Assembly (NCBI GenBank): GCA_028023455.1
Contig: JAQFVV010012499.1
Coordinates: 2,052,584-2,116,583, forward strand
Length of the DNA stretch: 64,000 nt
Direction of reading: 5' to 3'
DNA from: Epiperipatus broadwayi
Lineage: Eukaryota; Onychophora; Udeonychophora; Euonychophora; Peripatidae
How positions within the stretch are numbered: the stretch's first letter is position 1; every line of letters begins with the position of its first letter. Below are positions 46,141 through 58,797 of this stretch, one piece after another. The notes below the pieces were generated by a model. It searched no databases. It was not told where the DNA came from and worked only from the letters and a program-made list of their open reading frames with translations. Both the position numbers and the translations under genes were made by a program.

Positions 46141-47422
46141 AATTCCCTCGTTAGATGAATACATCCACAGGAATATGTTTACTTCATAGATCTAAGTTCA
46201 AAAGATTTTAGTTATCTCTAAATCATCTTCTTTCATTTATCATATAATTGATAAGTAAATCATCAAATGGTAGCAGGACATTCTAATCAAGTTACTTCAA
46301 AATAATTAACTGTTGGTTAATTATTATTTACCGATGTAAGTTTAAATTTCATTTTGCTTAATGATTACATTATAGCTAAAGCTTACAGATATAATATTAT
46401 TTATTATTATAAGTTTAGTAGGGATTTATTGAATCTGAAATGACGTTGAATATCTCATGAATTGATATTGAATTTATTATAATTTTCTCAATACATTCAC
46501 TACATAAAAATTTGAAATATAATAGATTAGATTTTAAAACTTACCTATAACATGTTCTTGAAGAAAGTTGATGGAATTTTAAGTTATTTATCTTATTTGT
46601 TTATTTATTTATTTAATTATTACGTGGGAATTAATTACTTATTATTAATCATTTTGTAAATAAAATTGATTTTAATTAAACTTACTTCCTTATGTGTCAT
46701 TCTTAAAATCAGAAATCATAAACCTTAATAACATACATTAGTACATACTATCGTCAACATGAAATAATAGTTTATTGATATTTTGAGAAAACATTTAGAT
46801 GCTTCTCGTTTGGTAGTTTATGATGTAAGACAAAAAACCCATTTACCTTTTCCATCATTTTGGCTTATAGTTGATTCTAGTATACAAACAAATTAATTAT
46901 TAAACTGTAAACAGATTTACCAAATAATGACAAGATTGAATATATTTACTTAACTTTTTAAATTTTATTCTCAGTAAGAAGAGCCAGTGATAGAACTAAA
47001 AATAAAAGAACCCAAGTATTTATATTTATTTATTCAAACTTTCCTGACTACATTCGTATTTAAATCATAAGATGGTTTAAAATTTCAAACTATTAGTTTC
47101 CAAACCATCTTTATGTGTCCTCATACACCAAAACCAAATTAAGGTTTGAAAATAATAACATTCACTTACAATTTGTTTAATTGTTTTATCATCTACTATG
47201 ACCTCACTCACCCGCCGATCAAATTAAATCATAAAAGTTTAGTTAGATCATTGGTTTGATCTGTGTGTTGTCCAGATGTTGATTGTAGTTTTGGTATTAA
47301 ATAGATACAGATAGCTGTGGTTCAGCCAAACTGAAATGCACATGATCAGTGATAGAAGTAAGATCTTCCCTTGATAATTGACCACACAATCAACGCAATT
47401 TTCAAGTTCCAGAAGAGTGAGC

Positions 47423-47428
<6 letters not shown>
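46141..47428. other. AT-rich sequence with a less AT-rich end
   Basis: 47195-47420 has higher GC (CTCACTCACCCGCCGATC, GTGGTTCAGCCAAACTG) and may be part of an unrecognised repeat or unique sequence. No coding frame. Confidence 0.45.

Positions 47429-47495
<67 letters not shown>
47429..47495. repeat. (TA)n microsatellite, about 67 bp
   Basis: Uninterrupted AT dinucleotides. Length may be unreliable in the assembly. Confidence 0.95.
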
Positions 47496-47498
<3 letters not shown>

Positions 47499-48199
47499 TT
47501 CTTAATGATTGTATTATTTAATTATATATGTAAGGTATTGTGACTGAAATTTTAAATGTAACAAAGCAATATAGGCAATATTATTAAGATGGTGATCTAA
47601 AATGATTCACAAACTATAAAGTTAAGATCAAAAAATTATGCAAACAATTAAAAGTGAAGGACAAAATTCATTTCCAAAAGAGCATACTTTGAAATCATAA
47701 ACATTTTCACACATAAGATAAAACTACAATACTAGAAGTAATATGCTCACAACATTGTTAGAATTACATTATAATAAACATACAATCAGTGTTAGAATAA
47801 CTACATTTAGTCTTGAAATCCTAAAGTCAATTAAATAAAAAATCATTTTGAAAGTGTAGAAATGAAAGTCTAATTAATTTAAAAAAAATTTTTTGATTAC
47901 ATAATATCATTGTGAACCATATAAAAAATAACTTGTATGGAAAGATAATATATATGTTATATTAATGTATATGACACTAATGATAACATTGTAAATAATT
48001 TTTGCATATAAAAAATGTATTATGATCTTTGGAAATATAATGTTTTTCTTATTGTAACGGGAATTAAAACTGCTTAATTACACCTTTTAAGACATTTTTC
48101 AACTTTTACAACTCGAACCTTTTAACTTTAAAAACTTCCTAATTATTTATTTTAATTCTATAAAATCATATTATTTTGCAAAAATATCTTTTTTAAAAA
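47496..48199. other. AT-rich sequence
   Basis: Nothing recognised. Confidence 0.6.
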
Positions 48200-48486
48200 C
48201 CCGCTACTCAAGCAGGAGAGTAAATTGGATTAATACTTACATATCAATCATACCCCCAGTCAGAGTATGATTCAATAAAATATTAAACTGACAGTTGTTT
48301 CTCTGAGACTGAAATAGCTCTCCGGCTGCCTGAAATGTGAAACATCCCATGGGGAATTTATAACAGGTTTAAAACCCAGGGCACCATCCAATACTGAGAT
48401 TGGAACCCATGAGATGTCAACAACATGTTTCAAGCACTTGACCCATGGCTAGCTCTTCACATGAGACCAGCTGCACATTTGATTGT
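48200..48486 (-). repeat. tRNA-derived SINE-like element (family I)
   Basis: On the minus strand TAGCCATGGGTC (48440-48451) resembles an A box and GGGTTCCAATCTC (48396-48408) a B box, about 43 bp apart. About 200 bp of less AT-rich body follows (CCCTGGGTTTTAAACCTG, CAGCCGGAGAGC). A (GA)n run at about 48491-48509 sits just upstream of the head. No second copy seen in this window. Confidence 0.55.
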
Positions 48487-48779
48487 GAATGGAGAGAGAG
48501 AGAGAGAGACACGGAAAAAAATGACATTAATAATTTTAAACAAAATTTATTTAAAAAAAAAAACAATGATAATAATTATAGACGCAAAAATGTGATATAA
48601 TTAAAATGTAAACACATAAGAAATATTACATATTTAATAAATTTTGCATACTTATTTTAACGAGTGAGATTTAAAAGTTTTTATCCTGATATTAATATTT
48701 ACCTAGGATTAATAGCATTGCTTTTAGACTTTCTTTGTCATTTCAACATTGTCTTTGTAGTGATTCTATTAGTCTTTAT

Positions 48780-49420
48780 TTTCCATAGTAGGTATCATAG
48801 TTCCTGGATTTCTTTTGTAGTTGGGTTGTAGTTTGTAGTTGGGTGATCACCCCTTTTTGTCCTCGGATCCAGTTAGTTTCTTGGTCCTGGCGTTGGTATT
48901 TCTAACTGAAAGATAGTTTCTTGTGGTCCCTTGTTCAAGTGGCTTGGTTTACCTAATTTTCACTTAATTTAGTAGAGCAGGTTGAAACTTCAGCAGAAGG
49001 CAAGTCAGAGTAATATTCTATGGCATTTTGCTAAATGGCACATGGGAGAATAGCAGAGAAAATGACCAACCCAACATTCGGTTCTAGCCAATCATTCTTT
49101 TTAATCTGGCTTGAAATGAACTTAATTCAAACTTAACAACTCTGGCTGAACTCAAAACATAACCACTGAATTGAAAACTCTATCTCTACTCTCTCTAAAA
49201 CAATAGAGAATGTGTGCCTTTTATATTATTCTGCCCCCATGCCCCTGCTCTAGCTTCAACACATTTTATCTCAAAAAATTTAATTATAATTTACATTTCT
49301 TTATTTCTGTTTCAAATTTTAATTACAGAGATTAGAAATTGTTCAACTAATCAGTCTGGAATTTTAATCCCCAGCCTGATTATTTTTGTACATACTATTT
49401 TAATTAATCACAAACCTTTT
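48780..49420 (-). repeat. LTR-like or promoter-bearing block, minus strand
   Basis: Distinctly less AT-rich than its flanks and without coding frames. On the minus strand, TATAAAAGGCACACATTCTC (about 49228-49209) resembles a TATA box with initiator. It is followed by AGAGTAGAGATAGAG and later GATCCGAGGACAAAAAGGGG (about 48871-48852). A possible left end is TGTGATTAATTAAAA near 49412. No polypurine tract, primer site or partner is confirmed. Candidate solo LTR. Confidence 0.35.
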
Positions 49421-51479
49421 ATTTTTTAAATTAAAAACACTTTTTTTTCCTTAAAGAATATTTTATCAGATAATATTGTATAAAAGAAAGACAAGTTATA
49501 TAATTATTAGTTTCTAACTTATCTCTAAATGTCCCTGTATTTTAATTTCTATATTTTCAAGTATTGATTCTAATATATTTTTTTTTAATTTTATATATTT
49601 TTTAATAAATAAAAACAAGTGAACTATGTAACTCGTATATACACACACACCAGTGCAACGCGTGTATATACATCCTGTTACATTATATATGTTTTCTTTA
49701 TTAATGTTCATTCAATGCACTGGTCAAAAACAATCATGATCACCTGATCTCTTCTAAAAATAATTGTATGTGATAGAGACTGAAAGAAAGAAAAGATGAG
49801 AAGAAGTATCATTTACAACATTAAAGAAACCTAAAATAAAGGAGTAAATTGTCAAAAACATTGGGACTTAAATCTAATCTAAATCATCTTCCAGGTTCTA
49901 GAAAACTGTCAACATGACAAAAAACAGCAATTTCTAAAGCATCTTCTCTTTAGTATTTAATAGTGTCATTGTATATATATATATATGTAATATTTAATCA
50001 ATATAATTATATTTACATTATTATTATACTTATGAAAATAAATATATAACTATTTTTCATTCTTAATGAAAATATTTGACAAAACTGTTGACAAGTGATA
50101 ATACCCTTCACAGTTTATTGAATTAAAAAGTGAAATTACTTATGTTTTGAATATCTAATTGTTATTCAACAATGAGAATATGTTCACGAGCTGATGGAGC
50201 GAGACATGATATATTAATTCTATTCTTGTTATTAGAAGAATAAATTCTATTTTTATCACTATATTTTCATAAAACTTTTACTATGTTTGATTACAAAACA
50301 GTGTAAGTTAAGTTTATATTTTAAACAATTTAATACTCAGTATAAGAAGTTTCTTATATTTGTTCAATAATAATCTAATATATTTTTTTTTATAGAAATT
50401 TTTGAATTACTTTAAATCTAAACACTTAAAAAAAATGTTTATAAAACTCATTCAAATTTTATTACTTTTCATTATAAAGAAATGCAGAGGTAGACACAAA
50501 TATTTATCATGGACAATAAATCACTTGCCTAATCAAACATATATATATATGAAAACATCTTTAATCTTTAGAATTATAAAGAAATTAGATCTTCAAAATG
50601 AATTATGAATGCCTTAAATTATAAATTAGATCTTCAAATGGAATTATAAATATTAATGAAGGAACTTTATATTAGAAGATGAATATAAAGAAACTAATGT
50701 CAACTTAAAATATCCTAATATTATTCTCTTTAATTTTAACAACAAGAATCAAAACTCTTCAGATTTTCATTCTCAAAACATTAACTCTTATAATCCATTT
50801 GATTTTGAAAATTATAATTAGAAAATAATTTCATTTTCTTTATCATCTATTCATTTTATTATAAAATGAATAATAAGAGAGAATTAATAATATAGAATAT
50901 TTTTTTTTATTTATGATTAATAAAGATTTAAATATCTTAATAAATGTTAATTTTTAACGATAATGTGAATTTAGAGGTAGATATTAAACTATTTTTGAAT
51001 CCACATATTATTTTCCATGACATGACACTACATTTTTATACTAATCAAAATAGACTAATAAATTAATTGTGATAAAGAAATAATGATTAACATTGTTGTG
51101 AATATATATTTTTATATTAATAAATATAACTTGACTGACAATCATTTTAACGAATGAATGTTATATACAAATAATTGATTATTATTTTATTATCTAATTA
51201 GTTAAATTATTAATATAATTTCTAAATATTAGGATACTATATTTTAATAAATTGTAAATCACTAGTGTTACAGGTTTAGAAAATATATCTACGTAAAAGA
51301 TAATGTTTATATTTTTAATATAAGGAGGAGATATATAAATATTATATATATATATATATATATAAAATTTAAATTATTTAAGTGTTAAATAAATAAGTAT
51401 TTTTTTTATATTAAATAATCTTCAATTTTGTTTTATTTGAATTAAAGAGTTAGTGAGATTCGTTGTTAATATTCTTTAA
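49421..51479. other. AT-rich sequence, unrecognised
   Basis: Includes (AC)n near 49641-49650 beside GCAACGCGTG, and a TA run near 49975. ATTAGATCTTCAAA occurs twice about 45 bp apart near 50586 and 50627. Another TA run lies near 51346. No supported gene. Confidence 0.5.
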
Positions 51480-51690
51480 AATATTGATAGGAACCCCTGA
51501 AGAGAGAAAGTGTTAAACTTCCCTGAGTTCAAATCTGAGCATAACGGTAAGTTAATTAAGGGAAATTGATTTGATAGTTGGATATAATATTTTTTAAAAT
51601 AAAATTAGTATGAACAAATAAGTTTTAATCAAAATTAAATCACATCATTCGGCATCCTATATGAAGACCTTAAATCTGACTAAGTAGACT
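51480..51690 (+). repeat. SINE-like copy (family A), relative of 3030-3184
   Basis: Shares CTGAAGAGAG, a B-box-like GAGTTCAAATCTGAG (about 51526-51540), AAATCACATCAT and GGCATCCTATATGAAGAC with the 3-kb copy, in the same order. This copy is not cut by a gap and continues to about CTTGTGAGAGGACG near 51697. Confidence 0.6.
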
Positions 51691-51759
51691 CTTTATCTTG
51701 TGAGAGGACGAATCACCAAGACGAATATATACCATATATATATATATATATATGTACCT

Positions 51760-52150
51760 TTAAAGGTTTTTGCAATGATATATATATATATATTGCAGAG
51801 GCTTTGGCTATGTGGTGCAACTGAACTGAGATCAGACCCATATAGCTATCTAGCTTATTAGGCTGTGTTTGAAGACTTTACCGGTCTGAAAAATTCCATG
51901 CTTGCAAACTGATAGAAACTTTTTGCATAGACACTTGGAGTCAGTGTTTAGATCTAGTTTCTGGCTCTATCCTTCACTGATGATAGCAAATTAGCTTGAA
52001 ATTGGCTGATCTGAGGGTGGGCAAAATGAAATAGATAGTTAATTCTGACTCCTTTGTAATTTAAATGTACGCTTGGTCAATGTTTTTGGTAAAACGCCAT
52101 CTATTGATCATAAATACAAGTGACAGCAAGTTAATGTGATTAAAACTTGT
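51760..52150 (-). repeat. Diverged foldback family member, inverted
   Basis: GAGGCTTTGGC, GACCCATATAGCTAT, GGAGTCAGTGTTTAGATCTAG, AGCTTGAAATTGGCTGATCTGAGG and ATCTATTGATCATAAATAC follow the same order as the minus-oriented copy at 5465-5850. It is flanked by TA runs at 51738-51752 and 52160-52177. Confidence 0.65.
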
Positions 52151-52157
52151 TTTTTTC

Positions 52158-52159
<2 letters not shown>

Positions 52160-52198
<39 letters not shown>
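52160..52198. repeat. Compound (TA)n(GA)n microsatellite
   Basis: TA dinucleotides change directly into GA dinucleotides at about 52178. Confidence 0.95.
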
Positions 52199-52200
<2 letters not shown>

Positions 52201-52214
52201 TAAATTATTTAACA

Positions 52215-52493
52215 AATGGAAATTCTGTTATATTAATTAAGGTAAAACAACAGCCAACCTGTAATAAAAAGCAGCTATCTATCACATCAGTTCTGCAGAC
52301 TGAAGGTAAACACTACCAAACTTATTCAAGCTACATACTACTGAAAAGACCATCTTTTGGTCAGTAAATTAGCTTAAACAAATTTGCTATTGTTTGCCTT
52401 CAGTCTGCAGAACTGGTGTGATAATTTGCTTCCCTTTATTACAGCTTGGCTATGGTTTTAAATTAATATAATGGACTTCTATTTACTAATTAT
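52215..52493. repeat. Hairpin element (MITE-like), arms about 125 bp
   Basis: AGTTCTGCAGACTGAAGG (about 52290) is mirrored by CCTTCAGTCTGCAGAACT (about 52399). Outer landmarks GGAAATTCTGTTATATTAAT and ATTAATATAATGGACTTC also mirror. The centre contains its own small inverted repeat CTGAAAAGACC / GGTCAG. TA runs flank both sides. Confidence 0.8.
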
Positions 52494-52825
52494 ATATATA
52501 TATATATGTATGTATATATACACACACAGTCATCAAGTTCATTTTATTAATACTTAAAATGCTCTTTGCTCTTTAGCTATGACTATTAATGACATCTTAA
52601 GTAGAAAATGATCATTTCCTACTGAAGTTTAGATATTTTTATATAAAATTATTAAGAATTGCAACAGAGAAAATTTTAAAACAACTCACATATTCTAATG
52701 TAAAGTGATTTTAAAAAGACTGATAATAACTATATGAAATAGAGATATTTCATTCATATATAAATCTCTTTGATGAATAATCACTTGTCATATAATGAAA
52801 AATTAAAATTTGAATATTGAATAAA
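52494..52825. other. AT-rich sequence
   Basis: Opens with (TA)n and (CA)n near 52490-52528. AAATGATCATTTCCTA near 52607 recurs near 52915, a small local repeat. Confidence 0.5.
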
Positions 52826-53028
52826 TGTAAAGTCATGTGATAATCACCAAATCTGTTTAATTAATAGTTGAATTGATTCTAGTTACCATGTTCAATAACA
52901 TTTTACAATAACAAAATGATCATTTCCTAATAGATTTTATATCGTTTTATAGAGAGCTAGTGAGAAGATCAACTATTAATTAAATAAGTTTGGTGATTAT
53001 CACATAATTTCACATTTACTGAGTATAA
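52826..53028. repeat. Imperfect inverted repeat, arms about 65 bp
   Basis: GTGATAATCACCAAATCTG followed by TTAATTAATAGTTGA (left, about 52838-52872) is mirrored by TCAACTATTAATTAA and TTTGGTGATTATCACA (right, about 52970-53005). Confidence 0.75.
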
Positions 53029-53387
53029 AAATATTAATTTTCATAATATATATGTGTATAAAATAGGTATTATAATGCTTGATAAATTATTGAAATATCT
53101 ATCACTACCCAATATAATTAATAAGACACTTCAAAATCAATTTACATTAAAATATATAGGTAAATTTAAGGTTGTTTTTTCTCTATTGGGTACTGAACAA
53201 TATTATACAAAAAAAAATCTAATAGGAAGTAGTCATTTTGTTATGCAAAAACTATTTATTATGGCAGCTAGTGGACACTTTTTTCAAGTATTAATTAATT
53301 ACAGTTGGCTATCACAAGACATCATATTTACTCAATTTAAAACTATTACTTATATATTACGTATATACATCATTATATATCTATATC

Positions 53388-53436
<49 letters not shown>

Positions 53437-54386
53437 ACAATTATTTTTGTCATGTTAGCTGCAGAGTACTCTATTTGCTAAATATGAATTTAGTTAGATT
53501 ATATTTGTTAAAACGTTAAACACATTAAATGATAATATGAAAATGTGACATTTGAATAATTATATATATGTTTAATTTTTATAGAATATAGCAATAAAAA
53601 AATACATTTTTCTTGTTTAGTTTTGTTTAAAATATATATTATTTTTGAGAAAACCAAAAGGGATTAAGATTTTTATCACTGAAGATATTAAGTGTTATGT
53701 TAAAAATTGTTTATCAATTGGTATATAAATAGAATATTTTTCAAAAAAGGCTTTATTGCAAAAAAAAATCCAATAATTCACGGAGTAGGCACACAACTGG
53801 ACAAAATATTGATATCATGATTGTTTCTTAAAAACAAAAAAGACTGTGGGTAGTAAAATTACATAGAGTTCAGTGATGGTGAGATCAGCAAATAGAAACT
53901 CAGCCTGGTATCCTGATGTAATTAACTGCCCTCACTCCTAATTAAGGAAAATAAATATTTTTTGCAAAGCCATGTAATAGAATGGAGCTTACAAATCTCA
54001 GTGCTATGCTCTCATTGAAAGTTAATCATGGATGATCCAACTATATAATAAATTTCACTAAAAGAAATATATAAGTAGAAAAAACTTTCAAGTAGCCTTT
54101 TATAATGATCCATCTAAAATTGTGATTGACCCAGCTATTAATCTGAAATAAAAACAAAAATTGTTAAATTAGAAATCTGATCTACAAAGAAATGAAGGTG
54201 GAAAAAAAAAAGAGACGTGGATAAAAATACTATTGGGAGAGCTATAACAAAAAAAACTATAGCCAAGAGATTGAATAACCTACCACCTTAATGATTTACT
54301 AAAAAGACACTCACCTAGGCAACTAAACAGATTAAAAGTTCATGATAATATAAGATGCTGTAATGTGTACACATCTACATTTATAA
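53029..54386. other. AT-rich sequence with long TA tract
   Basis: The plus-strand frame at 53054-53434 (126 codons) ends in Ile/Tyr repeats translated from the (TA)n at 53391-53433 and is not recognised. A less AT-rich patch near 53860-53950 has no identified content. Confidence 0.5.
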
Positions 54387-54814
54387 ATGTGAATTTATAG
54401 AAAATTGAATAAGTGAAAATATTTATTAACTTTTTTATCAATGTTTGTTGAAAATATTTGTATTTGGATAAAATTATATGTGGATATCTTCATTTTCAAA
54501 AGAAAATGAGAAATAATGTTCAAGATATTATCTTTCTTTGGAATTAATTTTTGATTGTTGTAAGAGAATAACTCATTTAAATAACCATCTCAGAGAGAAA
54601 ATGTGAATTTATAGAAAATTGAATAAGTGAAAATATTTATTAACTTTTTTAGCAATGTTTGTTGAAAATATTTGTATTTGGATAAAATTATATGTGGATA
54701 TCTTCATTTTCAAAAGAAAATGAGAAATAATGTTCAAGATATTATCTTTCTTTGGAATTAATTTTTGATTGTTGTAAGAGAATAACTCATTTAAATAACC
54801 ATCTCAGAGAGAAG
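54387..54814 (+). repeat. Tandem duplication, two 214-bp units, nearly identical
   Basis: ATGTGAATTTATAGAAAATT begins at 54387 and again at 54601. Following the two units base by base I see a single difference (TATCAATG against TAGCAATG). The sequence has no coding frame. Confidence 0.95.
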
Positions 54815-56201
54815 TATTAAATAATTATTCTAACATTAGAATCCAATAAATTGAACTTCATTTATAAGAAATGTTACAGATAACAAACATTCTAACAACT
54901 AATACTAGAATTTTGCAAATATTAGAAACATAATAATTAATAAAAACCAAAAAACTTTTTAATTATTGATTGGTTGATATAAAATAGCTAACCATAGTAA
55001 TTCAAGAAAATCAGTGAAATCTTGTTTGATTGAAATTTATTTTTAAAGCATGAAAAATAAATGTTAATCACTTGTATATGTATAAAATTCTGCTTTAAAA
55101 CTTTTAAATTGTTTTATAAGTCTTCTAATGTTTCAAAAAATTACCACAGTGTTGGTAATGACACTTTAGTGATCAGTTTTACAGGGTTTAGTGACTTTAT
55201 AGTTGTAGTTTTCTCTGGTTATTACTACAAGAGAATTTATTTGCATTGATTTTTTAAAAATAAAACATATATAAATAAAATACAAGTGTAATCATATATA
55301 TTTTTGTTTTTTAAAGAAATTGTTATGAATTATTTTTCTATTCCAAAATATTCTTGAAATAATCTTACAAATAATATTGAGAGCAAAGAATGTTATCACA
55401 GGTCTAAAACACTTTGACTTTGCCACTTATTTGAAAGTATTAATCCTTTAAACTTTTTTATATTAATAAATCAATATACATTAATTAGATCGGGATTTGG
55501 CTGTTCTTTTTTTTTAAAAGAAATAGTAAAATATCTCAACTAATTGCTATAGAAACATAATATTAAGAGAATATTAAACAGCATTTTTTAAAAAAATACT
55601 TCCCATTGAGGGATATATAAATTAAATGTTAATTAATAAGAAACAAAGGGAATAAGAATTATATATGTTATATGAAATTAGATGTGTATTGAATGAATAA
55701 TGTTGGTCAATATGTATTAATTTTGGGTTTCTCATATCACTTTCTCAAATTTCTTATTCTTTTATTTGTTAATTAATTTCATTAAATAAATAAACAATAA
55801 TAACTTCCATAGTTGTACCTTTATACCTTTATTCTTCTAACTATCTAATCTGTGAATTATTTATTTATATGACTTACTTTATCATAGAAAGGTACTTTAA
55901 TATGAAGCTAGATATTAACATAAAAAAAATTATTATTACATGGGGGCATGTATATTTTCTCTTCTTCAAAGTCACTAAGGTATTTGTAATTCCAAAGTGA
56001 GTTTGGATATAATGCTATTTTCTATATGTATATGTGGGTATATGTAAGTGGACATCCAGTTGTATCTCTATAGAATTATTTTTATGGTGCAAAGTAACAA
56101 TCACTTTTAAGGACAATTCACTTTATATATTTTATAATAACTATTTGACACCCCAAGTACCAGGTATCTATGATGCTCAGAATTGCTGTAATGATCCCAT
56201 C

Positions 56202-56204
<3 letters not shown>
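54815..56204. other. AT-rich sequence, unrecognised
   Basis: Only short chance frames (for example 55061-55249). Confidence 0.6.

Positions 56205-56281
<77 letters not shown>
56205..56281. repeat. (TA)n microsatellite, about 77 bp
   Basis: Uninterrupted TA dinucleotides. Frames crossing it on both strands read as Tyr-Ile repeats and are artefacts. Confidence 0.95.
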
Positions 56282-56284
<3 letters not shown>

Positions 56285-57120
56285 GTTTATAAATATCTGG
56301 GCAATTAGGTATGTCCATATAGATAATACATTGATGATTGCTTTTATATTATACTAAAAGGCTAGATGATGATTATGCTAAAATTTTATATTTTTGTCTT
56401 TTAAATCCAGTCACAGAATACAACTGTTGCATGATGAAGGGTGATTAATATTGATAATGCTATATGATCAACTATATCATCAACTTATAATTACATAAAA
56501 TAGGTTTGGGTGAAGATTAGTTGCTAATTTTTTATGTTCAATAGAAATGAGAATATTTTTGTTAATGCATATTCAATTGTATTTATATGTTTTTCATCAA
56601 ACATGGTTGTTTGATAACAATGAGTTTTTATCATCCATGATACCCTACTTTCTACATTATATATATAGTCAGCTAAATAAACATCTATCTTAAATTTGTT
56701 GTAATATTTAATGTGAAGACTTTCGGGATCAAATCTATGATACAACAAATGAAAAAAATGTTTTCATTTGTTTCCAAATCCTTATATGGATGTTTAAAAA
56801 TATCAAACATCAATAAGCATAGTTTTAATTTACAGATTTAAATTTCATATTTCTAAAAATAGACTCTTTAAGAATCCCTAAAAAACTGAAAACAAATGAA
56901 ATTGATTTAATTTTGGTTTCTTGCATTACATTTTGATACTAGAAAACATTGCAATAATTATCAAAATACATTTAAGTTAGGAGTTTATATTTCAATCTAT
57001 ATTACATAATATGTAATATTGCTTAATTTAACTTATATAATATATCATATTTAAATGTAATAATGCCCATTCCCTGCAGTAAAGTTGCAATTTTCAGTGT
57101 TTATATAAATATATAGGAAG
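56282..57120. other. AT-rich sequence
   Basis: No recognised gene or repeat. Confidence 0.6.
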
Positions 57121-57200
57121 ATAAGTAAAGGTGAGATACCACCTTTATTATTAAAAGGAGGTTGCCTTGACAACAGGTTAAGATTGTTTATTGTTATTAA
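57121..57200 (+). repeat. Dispersed repeat (family B), relative of 6340-6440
   Basis: CCACCTTTATT, AAAAGGAGGT and CCTTGACAACAGG occur in the same order as near 6.35 kb. Confidence 0.6.
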
Positions 57201-58345
57201 TATTGGGATTGTTTAAGTGTTGACTGATTTTAATGATATATATAATTCAATATATTGGACTTGATTTATTAGAAATGTTTACAAATAATAAACATTCTAA
57301 CAAATATTATTTTAATTTTATATATAAAAATATCTCACCAATTATATTTTTACACTTTTACAAAAAAAATCCAAGCAATGAGCTTTTTGTAAGATGTTTA
57401 TTCTTTATTTTTACAGTCTTTATGCAACTGAATTTTCTGATTATGTATTAGAAGCTTTTTACACAGTTAGAAAAAGATACCAATGCACCTTTATTTATCA
57501 TAATTGGCAGATGCAGTTGTTTGCTATAATATATTTTTTTAAATTATTTCATTTTCAAAGTTACCATAAAAAGCACTTCATTGTTGTATATATTGTTATA
57601 ATCTTCAAACATTTTACTATTACATATAAGTGTATGTATACGTTTGTTTTACACTGTATTAGTAAAAATAATACGTCTTCATTATCAAAGAAATCTCACT
57701 TTTACCAAAATCATTATAATATAAAAAGATGATTTATACATTTAATAAATCATACTAAAAGGGTATTATACATTATTTATGCATCAACTTTGTTTTTCGT
57801 TTTAAAAGCACATTTGTTGAAAAAAAATAATGTATGTAAAAGTGAGGTATTATATTAATGTCTTCCATTATTTTGCTGTTATTTTTCATTAAAAAAAAAT
57901 ATAAACTAGAAAATATTTTAATCTAATAAGAAAGATTTATAAAATATTAATAAAATTTATGTTAAATAATTTTCTGCATACATATGTAATCATAGAAATA
58001 TATAAAACTATTAAATTTTGCAAAATCGTTAACTTAGAAATAAATGTTTGTAAAATGGTATCTAATTCTATATTGCATAATACAAAATAAACACATAAAC
58101 TATAAAAAAAAAAATTTTTTTAAAAAAAAGGATATTAGTAGTTACAAAAGACAAGAAAAAATAAAACTTTTGATAAATGTGAAATCTTATCAAGTAGGAA
58201 AGTGTTATATTGTAATATAAATAACTGAAATGATACAAAAATTCAAACATAAAATAATTAATATTTAAATTCAAGTATAATCAATATACTTGTAGTTTAG
58301 ATGTAATATAGGGAATTTGATTGCAGACTCTATCTCATACAACTG
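57201..58345. other. AT-rich sequence with chance frames
   Basis: Two overlapping plus-strand frames (57233-57451 and 57394-57732, up to 112 codons) are Phe/Tyr/Ile-rich and unrecognised. I regard them as chance. Confidence 0.5.
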
Positions 58346-58349
58346 ATAC

Positions 58350-58445
58350 ACATGTCCATACACATGTGAAGATGATAAATGATCTCCAATATACATATTT
58401 CATACTGAACTAAAACTCACCAGTTGGTCCAGATCATCATCTCCC
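58350..58445 (-). repeat. Dispersed repeat (family H), diverged copy
   Basis: On the minus strand TGGACCAACTGGTGAGTTTT and AGTTCAGTATGAAATATGTA parallel the 5281-5335 copy and, more distantly, the 42.5-kb copies. Confidence 0.6.
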
Positions 58446-58495
58446 ATACATATACATAATCAGTCCTCAGTTTATATTAATATAGCAAATCTTTT

Positions 58496-58590
58496 TTCCC
58501 ATGTGTCATTGCATCAGCCAGGAAGTGAACCCACTGACCTGGGACAACTGCTTGTAAGGCAACCATGCTGACCACTCGACCCTTCAACCA
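58496..58590 (-). repeat. tRNA-derived SINE (family G), copy 2, diverged
   Basis: The minus strand reads GTCGAGTGGTCAGCATGG, GGGTTCACTTCCTGG (B box), then TGATGCAATGACACATGGG and an A-run. The tail motif matches copies 1 and 3, but the head is shorter. Confidence 0.7.
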
Positions 58591-58797
58591 ATATAATGTT
58601 TTATCTAAACTTCCATGAAAAACATAACTATTATTTGAAAAAGAACAATTTGATATAAACATGAGAGCCTAATAGGAAAAATTTATAATATTTGTTATTA
58701 CTACCACATTATTAGTATTAATATTGAAAATAAACATGAGTAACCTGATTACAACATGCTTTTTATTTCTGGGCTTAAAACCAAAAGCATCATATTT
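58591..58797. other. Spacer between two SINE copies
   Basis: AT-rich sequence, nothing recognised. Confidence 0.6.

Noticed and set aside
53054-53434. 126-codon frame ending in Ile-Tyr repeats
   Set aside because: The end is translated (TA)n, the rest is unrecognised, and frames of this length are expected by chance at this AT content.
56034-56357. Tyr-Ile repeat 'proteins' on both strands
   Set aside because: Translation of a TA microsatellite.
57233-57732. Two overlapping frames as a possible membrane protein
   Set aside because: Hydrophobic composition follows from T-rich DNA. No domain or start context seen.
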